Positions 1 through 6,789 of a stretch of 45,991 bases of DNA are shown piece by piece. The notes below the pieces were generated by a model. The model was not told the origin of the DNA. It made no database searches and saw only the letters and a program-made list of their open reading frames with translations. Within the stretch, counting starts at the first letter, position 1, and every line of letters starts with the position of its first letter. Position numbers and translations under genes: made by a program. The stretch covers positions 1 through 45,991 of IMG/VR virus record IMGVR_UViG_3300044834_000016; one strand, given 5' to 3'. This DNA comes from a virus.

Positions 1-30
1 TGCCAGTTCGCCGTCTTGAGCTTGCGCACG
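1..30. repeat. Terminal direct repeat, left copy (circular overlap)
   Basis: These 30 bases are identical to 45962-45991. The methyltransferase reading frame continues through the join without a break, so the repeat is best read as the overlap of a circular assembly, or a circularised or circularly permuted molecule, and not as a biological terminal repeat. Confidence 0.9.
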
Positions 31-497
31 GCGTACCAGCACGCCTCGTGCCGCCAGTGATAGTGCCCGCGCGAGATGATCAGCCGGCCCTTGTCCCAGA
101 TGATCTGCGACCGGACCCGGAAATCTGCCGCGGCCAGGCTCTGCTCGACGGCGCCGGCGTGAAGACCGGCATGCCAGCAATAAACGACGTCGCCGGGAAA
201 CAGCGCCCAGGCCGCGCGCCAGTCGCTCCGGTTGTCGTTGAGGACCTTGCCGGTAGCGCGGACGATGCTCGGAACGTCTTTAAGCTTGCGCCGCCATTCC
301 GGCTCGTAGCCGACACCGTATGGAGGATCGGTGGTCATCAGCCGTGGCCGGGCATGGCCGAGTAGCTGATGCACAATGGCGGGATCGGTGGCGTCGCCGC
401 AGGCCAGACGATGTTTTCCCAATCGCCATAAGTCGCCGTTAACGACGGATGCAAACTTTGCCGGCCGAACGAAGGCCGGAGACTCGGGTGCAGGCAT
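1..497 (-). CDS. Beta-class DNA methyltransferase, N-terminal part (continues at 45961)
   Basis: This is the first 165 codons of a 262-residue gene that continues at 45961-45670 across the circular join. The start is the ATG at 497-495. The catalytic motif DPPY lies at residues 57-60, followed by GVGYEP. The S-adenosylmethionine motif FVGSGT comes later, at about residues 213-218. DPPY before FxGxGT is the motif order of beta-class N6-adenine or N4-cytosine methyltransferases. It probably methylates phage (and perhaps host) DNA; the target site cannot be read from the sequence. It is shorter than CcrM-type enzymes, and no partner nuclease is seen nearby, so it looks like an orphan methylase. 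Confidence 0.9.
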   Translation of the reverse strand, partial: MPAPESPAFVRPAKFASVVNGDLWRLGKHRLACGDATDPAIVHQLLGHARPRLMTTDPPYGVGYEPEWRRKLKDVPSIVRATGKVLNDNRSDWRAAWALFPGDVVYCWHAGLHAGAVEQSLAAADFRVRSQIIWDKGRLIISRGHYHWRHEACWYAVRKLKTANW

Positions 498-514
498 GAT
501 CTGAGACACAAGTG

Positions 515-541
515 ATCCCGCCGCGTGCGCGGTGGCGGGAT
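515..541. other. Hairpin upstream of the methyltransferase
   Basis: An 8-bp perfect inverted repeat (ATCCCGCC / GGCGGGAT, 515-522 and 534-541) lies in the 121-bp gap between the methyltransferase start and the upstream 75-residue gene. No T-run follows on either strand, so it is not a clear intrinsic terminator. It may be a leader structure. Confidence 0.3.
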
Positions 542-618
542 GGCCGGATAGCGGCCGGGTCAGGTCATGCGAGTGATGAGCTCGCGGCTTGGGCGTTGAC
601 GCGCCCTGGCCCCCGTCT

Positions 619-846
619 CTAGTCGGGGATATTTCGCTCGCGCCGGGGCGGATTGCCGGTGATCGGCCTCACGCCGAGCTTCCGCTGGTACGCCCGGATG
701 ATGGGCGCGCTGATGCCGAGATCCTGCGCCAGGATCGATGGATCAATGGCCGCGGTCTCGCGCAGGTAGGCGTCGAGCTCGGGCGTCTGGTAGGCCGGCC
801 GAAACATGTGGACCGGCGCCTTCGTGCTCATCCAGTAGTCGCTCAC
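619..846 (-). CDS. Small HTH-like protein (75 aa)
   Basis: Residues about 34-60 (IDPSILAQDLGISAP and following) read as a helix-turn-helix of the kind that checks small phage DNA-binding proteins against a target. The C-terminus is basic. The start is a GTG seven bases after the stop of the upstream gene; an ATG five codons inside is an alternative. It lies in the leftward series between the NusG-like gene and the methyltransferase. Its function is unknown; a DNA-binding role is inferred from the HTH pattern only. Confidence 0.65.
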   Translation of the reverse strand: MSDYWMSTKAPVHMFRPAYQTPELDAYLRETAAIDPSILAQDLGISAPIIRAYQRKLGVRPITGNPPRRERNIPD

Positions 847-853
847 GACACTT

Positions 854-1117
854 TTAGTCGAGGAAGCCCCAAAGCGGCTTGATGTTGACCGTCAGATGAT
901 TGGCCGCGGCTCCCGTCGAGTCTGTCGACTGGCTGCCACTGGCAGAAACTTCGACCGGAAAATTGACAGGGAATGCCGACAAGGCCTTTTCAACAATGTC
1001 CGCCACGGCGCTCTTGATCGTCTCCTCCGGCTCAACGCATTTGTTGCGAGCCAGATCTGCTTTCATTTTGGCAGCGACCGCCAACGGCTTGCCAACCGCA
1101 TTGAATGACCAGGACAT
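854..1117 (-). CDS. Hypothetical phage protein (87 aa)
   Basis: Starts at an ATG preceded by a G-rich Shine-Dalgarno-like stretch. It begins MSWSFNAVGKP, has a helical N-terminal half (about residues 5-45) and a Ser/Thr/Gly-rich C-terminal half ending in a short hydrophobic motif, NIKPLWGFLD. I do not recognise a function. It is followed after 7 bp by the HTH-like gene and probably shares its transcript. Confidence 0.6.
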   Translation of the reverse strand: MSWSFNAVGKPLAVAAKMKADLARNKCVEPEETIKSAVADIVEKALSAFPVNFPVEVSASGSQSTDSTGAAANHLTVNIKPLWGFLD

Positions 1118-1313
1118 GCGACCCCCAAAGCTGCGCTGTAGCTAACCTCTCGCGAGGCCGCTGACTGTGACGACGCAAAAGCGTCGCGCCGGCGCACGTC
1201 CCTTGTGATCGGTCGATGCTCCGGCCCGCGTGCCGCTGAGACGGCCGCGTTCACGTGTACGCCGACGATGATCGCTCAACGCCAGGCCAGGGTGATTCAC
1301 ATTCGCAAAAAAA
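1118..1313. other. Gap with small hairpin; no gene seen
   Basis: This 196-bp gap separates the NusG-like gene from the 87-residue gene. It holds a perfect 6-bp stem with an AAAA loop (CGACGC 1171-1176, GCGTCG 1181-1186) and the self-complementary CTCTCGCGAG just before it. On the minus strand a run of seven T follows the NusG-like stop codon, but without a hairpin in front. No convincing promoter was found. Confidence 0.35.
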
Positions 1314-1907
1314 TTATTCCTCGTCGGGCTGGATGTGGGTCAGCTCGACCGCAACGACGTCGCGCCCAAACAGGCGCACCCCGCCGGCCAGTTTCACCCC
1401 GACACGGCCGCGGGCATCGATGGTGTGAACGTTGCCCGAGAGGCGGGTAAAGCCGATCGATATCCTGACGGCCTCGCCGATGACGTATTGGCTGTTGCCA
1501 CATCCACTGAGGCGCTGTTGCCGCAACAGTTCGATCTGGCGCTCGCGGGCGCGAACCTTCTCGACTTCGGCGTTGCGGACGATCGCGGGGTAGCCATCGA
1601 CGATCAGATAATCGAGCACGCCGCGGGTGCAGCGAACGGCATTGAACTGCTGGTCGGTCAGCGTTGCCGGCACGAAGAAATACGGCCGATACATCGGCTC
1701 GACGACATCGCGCAGCCTGTTGCGGCCGGCGCGGCGCTGCTTGCAGACGGTCGGAAGATACGGATCGATCCCGAGCCGCAGATCTTCGATGCGGCTGACG
1801 GCGTGAAACTCGCGGAGCGATTCGGCAATGACGATCAGCCAATATTCGGGCCGGACGGGCTGCAGGGTGGCGGCGACGTCGAGCAGTCCTTCAGCTTTTG
1901 ACAGCAC
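1314..1907 (-). CDS. NusG-like transcription antitermination factor
   Basis: The 197-residue protein has the NusG plan. Residues about 22-112 match an NGN domain: the early WLIVIAES strand, then PYLPTVCKQRR and VVEPMYRPYFFVP, which correspond to the NusG pattern of a basic stretch before a YxFV strand. A linker rich in Arg and Gln follows. Residues about 143-192 (GEAVRIS to VELTHI) match a KOW domain. NusG and RfaH bind the RNA polymerase clamp and suppress pausing or termination. The start is a GTG that overlaps the upstream ribbon-helix-helix gene by 17 bp. Lying upstream of the long leftward late block, it may act as a processive antiterminator; that role is inference. Confidence 0.8.
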   Translation of the reverse strand: MLSKAEGLLDVAATLQPVRPEYWLIVIAESLREFHAVSRIEDLRLGIDPYLPTVCKQRRAGRNRLRDVVEPMYRPYFFVPATLTDQQFNAVRCTRGVLDYLIVDGYPAIVRNAEVEKVRARERQIELLRQQRLSGCGNSQYVIGEAVRISIGFTRLSGNVHTIDARGRVGVKLAGGVRLFGRDVVAVELTHIQPDEE

Positions 1908-2109
1908 GGCGCCCGCTTTCCTGTTTTTCGGATTCGAGGCCGAGCTCGACCAGCTGACGCACGCGCTCGGCGAATGTCAGCCCGTTGGCGCTCGCATTGA
2001 TCTGGTCGAAGGTGTCGCCGTCGAAGCCGACGGCGATCCGCTTCATGGCGTCGCCGCCGGCGGAGAAGCCGCGCGCCCGGATTCGGGAATGCTCGCGGCC
2101 GCCAACCAT
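1891..2109 (-). CDS. Ribbon-helix-helix protein
   Basis: The start ATG is two bases after the stop of the upstream gene (TGA-CG-ATG), giving 72 residues; an internal ATG at residue 22 is an alternative. The core, MKRIAVGFDGDTFDQINASA followed by GLTFAERVRQLVELGLE, has the basic beta strand and two helices of the Arc/MetJ/CopG fold. Such proteins are usually small dimeric repressors. It overlaps and precedes the NusG-like gene, so it may autoregulate that pair. Confidence 0.65.
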   Translation of the reverse strand: MVGGREHSRIRARGFSAGGDAMKRIAVGFDGDTFDQINASANGLTFAERVRQLVELGLESEKQESGRRAVKS

Positions 2110-2111
2110 CG

Positions 2112-2489
2112 TCACGCCACCGGCCGCATGTTGACGATGCGGCTGACGTTCGGCGGCCCGGGCAGCCAGGGATCCAGGGCCGTCGGCGAGAACGCCACCT
2201 CGGCGCCGACGATGATCGACCACCGGTCGAAGCCGGACGGCCTGGACGGCGAATGCAGGATGGCGCTGATGGCCAGCGGGCGGCCCTGGCCGCCGTGGGC
2301 GATTTTCAGGAGCCGCGTGGCATGCTCGAACACCGCCTCGCGGGAGCCGCCCCGGACCCGCACCAGCGGCCCGTCGATCTCCAGGGTGCAGCCGTCGTCC
2401 GACGGCGCGGGCGTGCCCTCGATGGCGGCCAGGCCCCGCGGCAGCAAAAAGGATAAATCAAATGAGCCGGGGGACGAACGCACAACCAC
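2112..2489 (-). CDS. Hypothetical protein (125 aa)
   Basis: The start is a GTG at 2489 behind an AAGGGG sequence; a second GTG two codons inside would fit the spacing as well. It looks like a mixed alpha/beta globular protein: a strand (CTLEIDGPLVRVRGG), a helix (EAVFEHATRLLKIA) and further strands. I do not recognise a family. Stop and start of the next gene are two bases apart, so it is likely co-translated with the ribbon-helix-helix gene. Confidence 0.65.
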   Translation of the reverse strand: MVVRSSPGSFDLSFLLPRGLAAIEGTPAPSDDGCTLEIDGPLVRVRGGSREAVFEHATRLLKIAHGGQGRPLAISAILHSPSRPSGFDRWSIIVGAEVAFSPTALDPWLPGPPNVSRIVNMRPVA

Positions 2490-2534
2490 AACCCCTTGGA
2501 CCCGCAGGGTTACGGGGAACGTGTTGGAAAGCCG

Positions 2535-2744
2535 TTAACGCTCGATGTGGCGGGGATTCGCCCGGCGCGGTGGCCGCAGCTCGCCGATGTCCTCCAATCG
2601 GGCACACTCGCGCGATGGAAACCAGTGCGTGATCGCGATGCGGTATCCATCGTCGACGACGGCCTGCAAGGCGTCCGACCCCACCTCAAGCGCGGTCGCC
2701 CGGATGTAGATGGTGTCGCCGGCCACGATCTTCCGAGATGGCAT
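2535..2744 (-). CDS. Hypothetical protein (69 aa)
   Basis: The ATG is preceded by AGAGGG at good spacing. It encodes MPSRKIVAGDTIYIRATALE and a basic, proline- and arginine-rich tail; the first half could form a small beta barrel. Its function is not recognised. It is the first gene of a leftward group that runs to the NusG-like gene, and it is divergent from the rightward gene at 2920. Confidence 0.55.
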   Translation of the reverse strand: MPSRKIVAGDTIYIRATALEVGSDALQAVVDDGYRIAITHWFPSRECARLEDIGELRPPRRANPRHIER

Positions 2745-2919
2745 GTCGCCCTCTGCCCAAGGCGATCATAGAGGACGGCAGAAAACTTGCAATTGCAGAA
2801 GGTTAGCGGAACCGCCTGAGGTAAAGCTCTAATTTTCCGGGCCGGGTGAGCAGTATTGAACAGCGGCGCGCCGCCCGAACCGCCATAACGGCCGAATCGC
2901 CCGTTCTGTGGAGGCCACC

Positions 2920-3159
2920 ATGCCGTCTGCCAGACGCCAGGAAGACCTCGAACCGCGCTACAGCATGCGCCAGCTTGTCGAGATCCGGCGGACCATGCTG
3001 CGCTATGCCCGCTCGTTCCCGCCGGGAGCGGAGCGCAACCAGCGCCGCCAGATCGCCCGCTCGCTGCGCCGGCTGTTTTGCGACCGCGCCTGGCTCGACC
3101 GCAACACCGTGGAGGGCGCGCCCCGCCCGCCGCGGGGCCTGCGCAGCGTCGTCATTTAA
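2920..3159 (+). CDS. Arg-rich helical hypothetical protein (79 aa)
   Basis: The ATG at 2920 sits five bases after GGAGG, which favours it over the GTG at 2908. The protein is basic (many Arg) and predicted helical across MRQLVEIRRTMLRYARS and RNQRRQIARSLRRLF. It has no known motif; binding to nucleic acid or another acidic partner is possible but unproven. With the next gene it forms a short rightward island inside leftward genes, so it probably has its own promoter in 2745-2919. Confidence 0.65.
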   Translation: MPSARRQEDLEPRYSMRQLVEIRRTMLRYARSFPPGAERNQRRQIARSLRRLFCDRAWLDRNTVEGAPRPPRGLRSVVI

Positions 3160-3262
3160 ATAGGTATCAGCCGCGGAAGGCCCTGGGCCTAACAAAATTA
3201 TTCGGGGATACCAAGCCCCCGGTGTTCAACCTGACGTCGAGAATGGCTAGGCTGGCCGGAGC

Positions 3263-3601
3263 ATGAACCTGTCGCGTCAGATTGGCCTGTTCACAGGCGT
3301 ATTTTTGGCTGGATTTGCTGCGGTCTATTTTGGGTCGCCGGCGTTTTTTCTGCTCGGCGATGCGAGGGAATCGGTGTTGTCACATCTGAAGGACCCGGAT
3401 TCGGCCCAGTTCGACAACCTTCGCGTTGTAAGCCGGGGCGACAGCAAGTTCGTCTGCGGATTTGTCAATGCCAAAAACAGCCTTGGCGGCTATGTCGGGC
3501 GCCGACAGTTCATCTATAGCGCTCAGGCCAAAACCTCCACACTCGACGACGGCGCTTTGCTTTCGAAGGTCGGTGACGAGGTGGAGCGCTCGTGCCGCTA
3601 G
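3263..3601 (+). CDS. Membrane-anchored or exported hypothetical protein (112 aa)
   Basis: An N-terminal hydrophobic segment (about residues 7-32, ending FFLLG) is followed by a small globular domain with the pattern LKDPDSAQFDN, then VCGFVNAKNSLGGYVGRR. The same arrangement is common in small uncharacterised exported proteins of proteobacteria and phages, whose function is not known. It may be anchored in the inner membrane with its C-terminal domain in the periplasm. The gene ends 16 bp before the convergent gene at 3618. It could be a lysogenic conversion gene because it stands outside the leftward operon. Confidence 0.7.
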   Translation: MNLSRQIGLFTGVFLAGFAAVYFGSPAFFLLGDARESVLSHLKDPDSAQFDNLRVVSRGDSKFVCGFVNAKNSLGGYVGRRQFIYSAQAKTSTLDDGALLSKVGDEVERSCR

Positions 3602-3617
3602 CAAAAAGCGGAGTGCG

Positions 3618-3926
3618 TCAAAAAAGCCCCGCGAGATCCTCGGCGCTTTTTTCCAGATCTTCGGTGACCTGGTCGCCGGCGTCGGCCAGCTTGCGCATCG
3701 CATCGAAGAACACCGTCGTCTTGCTCGAGGTTAGCGGCGCTGCATTGTCAGCGACCACATTACCTCGCCCAGCGATCGAGCCGCGTATTTGCTGCAGCCT
3801 GTCGCGGACCTTGCCGAGCCGCAGCAGCGTCGCGTGCATCCGCTCGAGCAGCTGCTGCGCTTCGGATTTTGCCGGCGCCGCCTCGTCTCCCTTTGGAGAG
3901 GAAGTGTCAAAGGTGATGTCTCTCAT
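3618..3926 (-). CDS. Coiled-coil protein downstream of the initiator (102 aa)
   Basis: The start is the ATG that overlaps the initiator stop codon by four bases (ATGA). The sequence is mostly heptad-like helix: SEAQQLLERMHATLLRLGKV, then DAMRKLADAGDQVTEDLEKS. Tight coupling to the replication initiator suggests a helper in replication, such as a loader or regulator, but no family is recognised. Confidence 0.7.
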   Translation of the reverse strand: MRDITFDTSSPKGDEAAPAKSEAQQLLERMHATLLRLGKVRDRLQQIRGSIAGRGNVVADNAAPLTSSKTTVFFDAMRKLADAGDQVTEDLEKSAEDLAGLF

Positions 3927-5005
3927 GACGCGCTCCTTCTCAACGCCACCGGTGTCAGCGGCAGCGTCGTCTGATCGGCGAACAGCAGCGCCTTGGTGCG
4001 CTGCTTCACCACGTTGGAAAAATTGTCCCCGATCAGCTGCTGCTCGACCGCGTCGGAAATAATTTTGCGCAAGCCCGCGGCGTCGTTGCCGCAGCGCTTC
4101 AGCCAGTCGACCACGGTCTTGTCGGCAACCTGGCGCGTGACGCGCAGCTGCTCGGCGACGAGGCCGATGCCGGCCTCGACCAGCCACCGCGCGTCGGCGG
4201 AAACCTCATTGCGCCGCGCGCCGATCGACGCCACCGCCGACTGCGGAGGTTCGGCCAGCCCCTTCGCCACGATCACCTCGAGCCGCAAGATCTCGGGGCG
4301 CCGGGTCTGCCAGCATTCCAGGATCGATCCGCCGAAAAAATTGCGGATGTGATCGGCCGCGAACTGCGTCGGCGCTGCCAGCGTCAGCGTGTCGCCCTCC
4401 GCCGAGATCAACGCTGCCTTGCCGAGCCAGCTTTTGAAGTGGGCGGGCCCGATCTTGGCCTCGAGCACGCTTGCAAAGCCGCCGAGGCGGTCGGGATGGC
4501 CGGAAGCGCCGGCGCCGTCAGGCACGCCGGCGCGCGCGGCCGGCGCGGGAGCGGGTAGTCCTAAAGTTATCTCTAAAGAGGTAGGGGGTCCTTTTTGTCC
4601 CCTATTCGCGGTCGTTTTTGTCCCCTGTTCGGGACGTTTTTGTCCCCCTTTCGCGTCGGATGGGGGACAGTCTGTCCCCTGTTGCCCGTCCGATAGGGGA
4701 CAATTTGTCCCCTGTTGCACGGGCTCGAACACCGGCCGGTAGCGGTTGCTGCGGCCGCGCTTGTCGACCGCGATGTAGCCGGCCGCCTTCAGCGCCGCGG
4801 TGGCGCGCTTGATGGTCCGGTCGGCCAGGCAGAGCCGCTCGGCGAGGTACATGACCGACGGCCAGGCGTCGCCGGTGCGGAATTCCACCAGCGAGAAGAT
4901 CTCGGCCCCGATCATCCGCGTCGACGACGACAGCCGGCCGTCGCGCCGGATGCGGTCGATGGTGGCCAGCTTTTTCCGGTTGAAATCGAGCAGCGCCTCG
5001 CTCAT
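3923..5005 (-). CDS. rep: Replication initiator with wHTH and DnaA-N-like domain
   Basis: Residues about 25-92 form a winged helix-turn-helix (AWPSVMYLAERLCLADRTIK is the helical core) as in phage replication proteins. Residues 97-140 are a low-complexity Gly/Gln/Pro linker whose codons are the iterons at 4592-4713. Residues about 176-232 (FASVLEAKIGPAHFKSWLGK and following) resemble DnaA domain I, the part of DnaA that contacts DnaB helicase. The C-terminal 110 residues are helical and unassigned. The most likely role is to bind the iterons and bring in the host helicase. It overlaps both neighbours by ATGA junctions. The layout, with the origin inside the initiator gene, is like lambda O. 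Confidence 0.8.
   Translation of the reverse strand: MSEALLDFNRKKLATIDRIRRDGRLSSSTRMIGAEIFSLVEFRTGDAWPSVMYLAERLCLADRTIKRATAALKAAGYIAVDKRGRSNRYRPVFEPVQQGTNCPLSDGQQGTDCPPSDAKGGQKRPEQGTKTTANRGQKGPPTSLEITLGLPAPAPAARAGVPDGAGASGHPDRLGGFASVLEAKIGPAHFKSWLGKAALISAEGDTLTLAAPTQFAADHIRNFFGGSILECWQTRRPEILRLEVIVAKGLAEPPQSAVASIGARRNEVSADARWLVEAGIGLVAEQLRVTRQVADKTVVDWLKRCGNDAAGLRKIISDAVEQQLIGDNFSNVVKQRTKALLFADQTTLPLTPVALRRSAS
4592..4713. repeat. Iteron cluster, candidate replication origin
   Basis: Five TGTCCCC boxes lie on the plus strand with their G at 4597, 4620, 4642, 4674 and 4707, spaced 23, 22, 32 and 33 bp, close to whole helical turns. The first three read TTTTTGTCCCC. The last two sit in odd-length perfect palindromes: GGGGACAG-T-CTGTCCCC (4663-4679) and AGGGGACAA-T-TTGTCCCCT (4695-4713). 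The cluster lies within the initiator's own linker codons, and an A+T-richer stretch (4561-4580) adjoins it. Confidence 0.75.
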
Positions 5006-5244
5006 GCGCAGGCCCGCCGCTCGACGGTGCCACCGAAATCCCGGCCCATCGCCGCGAACGCAGCGGCGAAAACCTGTTCCGGCTTGTCTAGCGGCAGGTA
5101 GGTGCGATCGCTGGGCATCCAGCGCTCCGCCATCGCCTCGCGCTCGCGCAGGATCCGCGCGCGGTTTTCCGCATGAAGCTGCGCGCTGCGCTTTTGCTGG
5201 TGCGTCTCCCAGCGCCGGGCGCGCTTCTTGGCCTGGGTGATCAT
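5002..5244 (-). CDS. Basic helical hypothetical protein (80 aa)
   Basis: Start ATG overlaps the preceding gene's stop (ATGA), and its own stop overlaps the initiator start in the same way. The N-terminal 45 residues are a strongly basic helix (KKRARRWETHQQKRSAQLHA). Its function is not recognised. Its position directly before the initiator suggests a role in early phage functions. Confidence 0.65.
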   Translation of the reverse strand: MITQAKKRARRWETHQQKRSAQLHAENRARILREREAMAERWMPSDRTYLPLDKPEQVFAAAFAAMGRDFGGTVERRACA

Positions 5245-5408
5245 GCCGGCACCGGCAGCAGCAGCTGCGCGGCGATCGCCGCGTAGCTCGCGACGAAGGC
5301 GGTGAGCAGCGCCAGCACGATCAGCGCGGTGGCGCGGTCGATCGGCTCGAGTTCGGCGAGATACTGATGCGCTCGCCCACGCCGCCACCATTCGCGCGCG
5401 CGTTCCAT
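5241..5408 (-). CDS. Small single-span membrane protein (55 aa)
   Basis: The ATG at 5408 shares one base with the stop of the upstream gene (TGATG), and the stop overlaps the next start (ATGA). A basic N-terminus (MERAREWWRRGR) is followed by one long hydrophobic helix (about residues 28-50). It is short, but the perfect coupling on both sides supports it. Its function is unknown. Confidence 0.6.
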   Translation of the reverse strand: MERAREWWRRGRAHQYLAELEPIDRATALIVLALLTAFVASYAAIAAQLLLPVPA

Positions 5409-5608
5409 CAGATAGGCTCCGCCGGCACGTAATGGATCGGGGCCTGCAGCGGGCGCTGATCCCAGCCGCAGAGATTGCGGACGATGACGATGTCGCTGAC
5501 GGTGAGGATCGCCAGCAGGGTGGCGGCCATCACCGCGAGCGCGAAGGCGTCGGGCCGCGACCGCAAGCGTAAAGGTTCGTCGATGGACGGATTGCGCACG
5601 GGTTTCAT
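5408..5608 (-). CDS. Small membrane protein (66 aa)
   Basis: The ATG at 5608 follows GAGGA at good spacing. It has a basic N-terminus (MKPVRNPSIDEPLRLRSRPD), one transmembrane helix (about residues 23-43, FALAVMAATLLAILTV) and a short hydrophilic tail. It is the first gene after the Cro-like gene in the leftward operon and is followed by a second tiny membrane protein. Confidence 0.6.
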   Translation of the reverse strand: MKPVRNPSIDEPLRLRSRPDAFALAVMAATLLAILTVSDIVIVRNLCGWDQRPLQAPIHYVPAEPI

Positions 5609-5830
5609 TGCGTCCTCAGGGACTTGGTGGGATAGCGACGCGGACGCAACGAAACGCTCGAAAACGCAAAACCGGTTATCCACAGGGGCCGAACAGGCAC
5701 CGGCGCACATCACACTGCGATGCGACTTTTCCACAGCCGCCAAAAAGGCACTCGACGGCGATTCGACTCTGTGGCAGCCGCCCGCCAGCTTGGCGCGCAA
5801 GTTCCCTGGCGTTCGAGTAGCCCGCCCGCA
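5609..5830. promoter_or_regulatory. Gap after cro-like gene with DnaA boxes
   Basis: This 222-bp gap holds a perfect consensus DnaA box, TTATCCACA (5676-5684), and a one-mismatch box, TTTTCCACA (5727-5735), 51 bp apart and in the same orientation. An A-rich stretch with repeated AAACGC/AAAACGC precedes them. It has no credible gene. It may be a second part of the origin or a DnaA-responsive control region for the replication genes. Confidence 0.5.
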
Positions 5831-6082
5831 TCATGCCGCCGCCTTTTCCATTTCCGCTGTCGTCACCTGGCCCCACAGCGAAGGCGGCGCGGTCAGCCGC
5901 TTTTTTTTCAGCGCCCAGGTCATCACCACAAAGTAGCGCGACGGAAAAGTCTTGCCGTCGCCCCACGGCCAGACGGTCTTGTAGCGAGCGCCGGTCAGCG
6001 CCGAGACCTTGGCCGGACCGCCAAGCGCCTTCATCACCTCGTCTGTGGTTTCGAGCTTTCGCGACTCGCAGCGCTTCGCCAT
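5831..6082 (-). CDS. Cro-like DNA-binding protein
   Basis: The 83-residue protein contains TTDEVMKALGGPAKVSALTG followed by a recognition-helix-like ARYKTVWPWGDG. This is the pattern of small Cro/YdaS-type phage regulators. It is divergent from the CI-like gene with 45 bp between the start codons. The 15-bp palindrome overlaps its start codon, and no Shine-Dalgarno is visible, so its mRNA may be very short-leadered. Expected role: early regulator that favours lytic growth by occupying the shared operator. Confidence 0.7.
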   Translation of the reverse strand: MAKRCESRKLETTDEVMKALGGPAKVSALTGARYKTVWPWGDGKTFPSRYFVVMTWALKKKRLTAPPSLWGQVTTAEMEKAAA

Positions 6083-6095
6083 ACCGAATCGGTAT
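6081..6095. promoter_or_regulatory. Operator palindrome of the cro/cI-like switch
   Basis: ATACCGA-A-TCGGTAT is a perfect 15-bp odd palindrome in the 45-bp divergent gap. It overlaps the start codon of the leftward Cro-like gene (6080-6082). A further half-site in the form GTATTCG adjoins it. Its position fits an operator bound by one or both regulators. Confidence 0.6.
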
Positions 6096-6127
6096 TCGAT
6101 TTTTTCAGGAAATACAACGAAGCGGAA

Positions 6128-6493
6128 ATGTTAAATAGCAGCGAATCCATTGCCGATGCACCTTCCGCCGTCATGGCAAAGAAGGGGCGACCGGCAACAA
6201 AGCCGGAACGAAAGGAAGAGCTGCCGGGCCAGAGTGACCGGCTCAAGCGGTTGCGCGTCGCCTATGGTTATGCAACCACGACCGCGTTCGCACTCTTCCT
6301 CGAAATCGAACTCACCACGCTGAGTTCTTTCGAAAACGGCGCCCCACTCAGCCGGCGCGCGGCCTTTAGGATCGTCCAGAAGATCCCCGGCATCACGCTT
6401 GACTGGCTCTATTTTGGAAAGCCGGATGGCCTGCCGCTGGAAGTATTGCGGCGCCTCGGGCTTTTGGACACCCCAGGGAAACGCAGCAGCTGA
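6128..6493 (+). CDS. CI-like helix-turn-helix repressor
   Basis: It encodes 121 residues from the ATG at 6128 (an ATG at 6173 is an alternative). The core is an XRE-type HTH: RLKRLRVAYGYATTTAFALF then LEIELTTLSSFENGAPLSRR, followed by KIPGITLDWLYFG, a signature of phage XRE repressors. There is no peptidase (S24) domain, so induction would not use LexA-like self-cleavage. It is divergent from the Cro-like gene and is the probable lysogeny repressor. Confidence 0.75.
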   Translation: MLNSSESIADAPSAVMAKKGRPATKPERKEELPGQSDRLKRLRVAYGYATTTAFALFLEIELTTLSSFENGAPLSRRAAFRIVQKIPGITLDWLYFGKPDGLPLEVLRRLGLLDTPGKRSS

Positions 6494-6654
6494 CTTGGGC
6501 CGCCGCCGTCAGGGTTCGGCGGTGATGGTGTCGTCAGCAACAGAAGCTCTTCAATACACTTCATGACGATCCGCGCGTCTTCTCCCTCTTCGGGAAGTTG
6601 AGCGGCGATCTGCAACGCCTGGCGCCAATGCCAAGCGGATATCCCGGCGGCCAT
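6409..6654 (-). CDS. Possible small protein antisense to the cI-like 3' end
   Basis: From an ATG at 6654 the frame encodes MAAGISAWHWRQALQIAAQL and a helical continuation (ARIVMKCIEELL), which looks like real protein. The last third runs antisense over the CI-like gene and is low-complexity and basic. The gap 6494-6909 has no other good candidate. It could be a true short gene convergent with cI, or chance. Confidence 0.35.
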   Translation of the reverse strand: MAAGISAWHWRQALQIAAQLPEEGEDARIVMKCIEELLLLTTPSPPNPDGGGPSQLLRFPGVSKSPRRRNTSSGRPSGFPK

Positions 6655-6746
6655 TCCGAACTCCACACAAACTTGACTGCAGCCCCGGGTAGAGCTCCCG
6701 CCATTATCTGAAGTTGCGCGTTGAATCCGTACACCTTCTCTTGATC

Positions 6747-6789
6747 TCCATTTTTTATCGAACTCGCGGCTTGAATATCCATTTTTTAT
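6747..6789. repeat. Direct repeat pair in the gap before the rightward gene run
   Basis: TCCATTTTTTAT occurs at 6747-6758 and 6778-6789, 31 bp apart (three helical turns), each preceded by CTTGA. The second copy ends in a dyad, CCAT-TTTTT-ATGG. The pair lies in the 6494-6909 gap upstream of the run starting at 6910 and could be an operator or promoter element. Confidence 0.4.
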
